Source: Sphingomonas ginsenosidivorax (GTDB lineage: Bacteria > Pseudomonadota > Alphaproteobacteria > Sphingomonadales > Sphingomonadaceae). From it: a stretch of 64,000 nucleotides of DNA. Location of the stretch: contig NZ_VOQR01000001.1 in the NCBI RefSeq assembly GCF_007995065.1, forward strand, positions 2,793,001-2,857,000, written 5' to 3'. Positions 61,615 through 64,000 of the stretch are shown here, in pieces. The notes beneath the pieces were generated by a model that saw only the letters and a list, made by a program, of their open reading frames with translations, had not been told where the DNA came from and ran no database searches. The translations under genes were made by a program, and so were the position numbers. The stretch's first letter is position 1; every line of letters starts with the position of its first letter.

Positions 61615-62637
61615 TCAGTTCGCCTTCACATAGGCATCGAGCGTGGCCAGATGCCCCGCAAGCGTCTCGTCATCCAGGAAACTCCCCAGGAAGCTGTTGC
61701 GCGCCAGCGTTACCACCTGCTCGCGCGACAGGTTCCGCGCCGCGGCGGTCTGCCGGTAATTCTCGCCGATATACCCCCCGAAATAGGCCGGATCGTCCGA
61801 ATGGATCGTCGCGCGCAGGCCGAGATCGAGCATCCGGTCGATCGGATGGTTCTCGAGCGTATCGACGTTGCGCAACGCGACGTTCGACAACGGACACACC
61901 GTTAGCGTCATCGCATCGCGCGCCAGCCGCGCGACCAGCGCCGGATCCTCGAGCGCGCGATTGCCATGATCGATCCGGTCGACATGCAGCAGATCGAGCG
62001 CTTCGTGGACATACTCGGCCGGCCCCTCCTCGCCCGCATGCGCGCACAGCATCAGCCCGGCATCGCCTGCGGCCGCAAACACCCGCGCGAACTTCGACGG
62101 CGGGTTGCCCATCTCGGACGAATCGAGCCCCACGCCGATCAGCCGGTCGAGCCACGGCTCGGCCTGCGCGAACGTCTCGAACGCATCCTCCTCGGACAGA
62201 TGCCGCAGGAAGCTCATGATCAGCCCGACGCTCATGCCGTGCTTCGCCTTCGCCTCCTCGATCCCGGCGAACAACCCGTTCGCCACCACGTCGAACGGGA
62301 TGCCCCGGTGCGTATGCGTCTGCGGATCGAAGAAGATCTCGGCATGTACCACGCCGTCCTGCGCGACGCGGTCGAAATAGGCGACCGCGAGGTCGCGGAA
62401 ATCCTCCTCGGTCTTCAGCACCGCGGCGCCTGCATAATAGATGTCGAGGAAGGTCTGCAGATTGGTGAAGCTGTATGCCGCGCGGACGTCCTCGACGCTG
62501 GCGAACGGGATCGCCACCTTGTTGCGCGCCGCCAGCGCGAACATCAGCTCGGGCTCCAGGCTGCCCTCGATATGCAGGTGCAGCTCGGCCTTGGGCAGGC
62601 GGGTGATGAAATCGTTCGTCAATTGCGGGGCGGTCAT
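61615..62637 (-). CDS. add: Adenosine deaminase (adenosine/adenine deaminase family)
   Basis: 340-aa zinc amidohydrolase. Metal ligands in AELHLHIEGSLEPE (HxH), His in MLCAHAGEEGPAEYV (with the catalytic Glu), His in DRIDHGNRALED, and Asp in ATIHSDDPAYFGGYIGENYR. The sequence is also close to the adenine-specific deaminases, so the physiological substrate could be adenine or adenosine. A TIM-barrel fold is expected, and the protein is cytosolic. The start MTAPQLTNDFITRLPKAE is natural. Confidence 0.92.
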   Translation of the reverse strand: MTAPQLTNDFITRLPKAELHLHIEGSLEPELMFALAARNKVAIPFASVEDVRAAYSFTNLQTFLDIYYAGAAVLKTEEDFRDLAVAYFDRVAQDGVVHAEIFFDPQTHTHRGIPFDVVANGLFAGIEEAKAKHGMSVGLIMSFLRHLSEEDAFETFAQAEPWLDRLIGVGLDSSEMGNPPSKFARVFAAAGDAGLMLCAHAGEEGPAEYVHEALDLLHVDRIDHGNRALEDPALVARLARDAMTLTVCPLSNVALRNVDTLENHPIDRMLDLGLRATIHSDDPAYFGGYIGENYRQTAAARNLSREQVVTLARNSFLGSFLDDETLAGHLATLDAYVKAN

Positions 62638-62775
62638 GGCGGGTCCTGTCGCTTTGGGCGTCTTGCCTGCAACCTTTCCGCGCGCCGCGCACTACCGCAA
62701 GGGCGAAAGGCGTTGCATGACAATCCTGTCACGGTACCGAGCGCCGATACACCGACCACGAGAAAGACACCATCG

Positions 62776-63714
62776 ATGCCCACAGGACTGGTCGCGCTGC
62801 TCGACGACATCGCCGGAATCACCAAGCTCGCCGCCGCCAGCCTCGACGACGTCGCCGCCGCCGCGGGCAAGGCGGGCAGCAAGGCGATGGGCGTTGTGGT
62901 CGACGATGCCGCGGTGACGCCGCGCTACATGACCGGCTTCTCGCCCAAGCGCGAACTGCCGATGATCTGGCGGATCGCGCTCGGCTCGTTCCGCAACAAG
63001 CTGCTCTTCATCCTGCCGGCCGCGCTCGCACTCAGCGCGTTCGCGCCGTGGCTGCTGACCCCGCTGCTGATTATCGGCGGCACCTATCTCTGCTTCGAGG
63101 GGGCGGAAAAAGTCCTCGAAGCGTTCGGCGGCGGCCATGTCGAGGCCGAGGAAGAGGTCATTACCGATCCCAAGGCGCTCGAGAATTCGAAGGTCGCGGG
63201 CGCGGTCCGCACCGACTTCATCCTGTCGGCCGAGATCATGGTCATCGCGCTGTCGGAAGTCGCCGACAAGCCGATCTGGGAACAGGCGATCGTGCTGGCG
63301 TTCGTCGGCATCGGCATCACGATCGGCGTCTACGGCGTCGTCGCGCTGATCGTGAAGATGGACGATATCGGCCTCCACCTGGCCCAGCGCAGCAACACCG
63401 GCGTCCAGGCGATCGGCCGCGGCCTCGTCAAGGGCATGCCGATCGTCATGAGCGCGCTGTCGATCATCGGCACAGCCGCGATGATCTGGGTCGGCGGCGG
63501 CATCATCGTCCACGGCATCGAGGGCTACGGCCTGACGACGGTCCCGCACGTGATCCACCACGCCGCGGAGAGCGCTGCCGCCGCCGTCCCGGTCGCCAAG
63601 GGCGCGGTGTCCTGGCTCGTCAACGCTGTGGGCGCGGGGATAATCGGCATGATCCTCGGCAGCGCAGTGGCCGGTATCGTCCACCTGATCCACAAGGCCC
63701 GCGGCAAGCACTGA
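62776..63714 (+). CDS. DUF808 (YedI) family membrane protein
   Basis: 312-aa inner-membrane protein of the DUF808 family. The N-terminus MPTGLVALLDDIAGITKLAA precedes DDAAVTPRYMTGFSPKRELP. Helices follow (LLFILPAALALSAFAPWLLT; GTYLCFEGAEKVLEAF), then the conserved AVRTDFILSAEIMVIALSEV and further helices ending in GAGIIGMILGSAVAGIVHLI. Function unknown. Start at 62776; longer frames upstream are not coding. Divergent from add. Confidence 0.9.
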   Translation: MPTGLVALLDDIAGITKLAAASLDDVAAAAGKAGSKAMGVVVDDAAVTPRYMTGFSPKRELPMIWRIALGSFRNKLLFILPAALALSAFAPWLLTPLLIIGGTYLCFEGAEKVLEAFGGGHVEAEEEVITDPKALENSKVAGAVRTDFILSAEIMVIALSEVADKPIWEQAIVLAFVGIGITIGVYGVVALIVKMDDIGLHLAQRSNTGVQAIGRGLVKGMPIVMSALSIIGTAAMIWVGGGIIVHGIEGYGLTTVPHVIHHAAESAAAAVPVAKGAVSWLVNAVGAGIIGMILGSAVAGIVHLIHKARGKH

Positions 63715-63722
63715 CCCCCATC

Positions 63723-63846
63723 AATCCTCCCCCGCCAGGGGGAGGTGGCACCGAAGGTGACGGAGGGGGCGGACACGGAACGGGCGTTTCCCTTTCCGTC
63801 CCCTCCGTCAGGCTGCGCCTGCCACCTCCCCCTGGCGGGGGAGGAT
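63723..63846. repeat. Type B paired palindrome
   Basis: AATCCTCCCCCGCCAGGGGG at the left and ACCTCCCCCTGGCGGGGGAG at the right, directly after the DUF808 gene. Confidence 0.9.
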
Positions 63847-63876
63847 TCGCGAAACGCCCGCCGCTCCCCCCAACTC

Positions 63877-63982
63877 CGTCATCCTGAACTCGTTTCAAGA
63901 TCCATCGCGCGGCAAACGCAGCGCCTACGATCGACCGCTGCGCCCGCACAGCCATGGATGCTGAACCAAGTTCAGCATGACG
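63877..63982. repeat. Type D paired palindrome
   Basis: CGTCATCCTGAACTCGTTTC at the left and CCAAGTTCAGCATGACG at the right, about 106 bp, about 30 bases from a type B copy. I see no gene between 63715 and the window end. Confidence 0.85.
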
Positions 63983-64000
63983 GGGGGCTCACCGCTTCGC

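Noticed and set aside
2372..63982. The repeated elements considered as a CRISPR array
   Set aside because: Copies are scattered singly at gene junctions, with no regular spacing, no unique equal-length spacers and no cas genes.
1..64000. tRNA or rRNA genes
   Set aside because: No cloverleaf with T-loop GTTCRA and matching acceptor stem, and no rRNA-like stretch, was found while reading the intergenic regions; nearly all gaps are filled by palindromes.

Overview
The window is a GC-rich (about two-thirds G+C), densely coded chromosomal segment from an alphaproteobacterium, most probably a Sphingomonas-type member of the Sphingomonadales. The evidence is the gene set: SciP/DUF1153, GapR/DUF2312, DUF1244, a DUF721-Dsb-SMC cluster, serC-serA beside hisZ-purA, an Mla-type importer, and the large number of short intergenic palindromes. 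No rRNA, tRNA, prophage, insertion sequence or CRISPR array was seen.

Layout. 0-9 kb: Mla-type ABC transporter (ATPase cut by the window start, permease), a HAD phosphatase, an RND pump with its adaptor and a DUF445 membrane protein, and a SIMPL protein. 9-12 kb: a GlsB-type stress membrane protein, the cell-cycle regulator SciP, and MnmA. 12-14 kb: the pdxH-CDF transporter-PhzF operon. 14-18 kb: a two-gene NHEJ locus (Ku, LigD). 18-24 kb: a circularly permuted ATP-grasp/alpha-E fusion with a transglutaminase, a DnaJ-like protein, a BrkB protein and FabI. 24-26 kb: a DUF559 nuclease gene between two inverted repeats, then aroC. 26-33 kb: two small secreted proteins, then purA, hisZ, serA and serC. 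33-41 kb: extensin-like lipoprotein, LOG protein, cytochrome c, prephenate dehydratase, NudC, serine hydrolase, MutY, DUF721 and two DsbA-like proteins. 41-49 kb: SMC, and a radical SAM + UdgX DNA-repair pair. 49-56 kb: DedA, a CFA-synthase-like methyltransferase, RuvC and YebC, DUF1003, a HerA-like ATPase, a low-GC HEPN-like gene, and GapR. 56-64 kb: pyruvate kinase, CstA/YbdD, an SBF-type transporter, adenosine deaminase and DUF808.

Genome maintenance is a recurring theme: Ku/LigD, MutY, NudC, UdgX with its radical SAM partner, RuvC, SMC and GapR. Two good matches to the alphaproteobacterial general-stress (EcfG) promoter, GGAAC-N16/17-CGTY, lie upstream of the GlsB-like gene and of a Gly/Thr/Met-repeat secreted protein.

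The most unusual aspect is the repeat content. About two dozen paired palindromes of at least eight types fill most gene junctions. Types A, C and D differ in their stems but share CGTCA...TGACG ends. One type C copy lies in frame inside ligD. One pair of inverted repeats encloses a DUF559 nuclease gene and looks like a small mobile cassette inserted between fabI and aroC. Several copies supply the ribosome-binding site or start codon of the next gene. A separate anomaly is a roughly 52% GC gene with a HEPN ribonuclease signature just downstream of a HerA-like ATPase.
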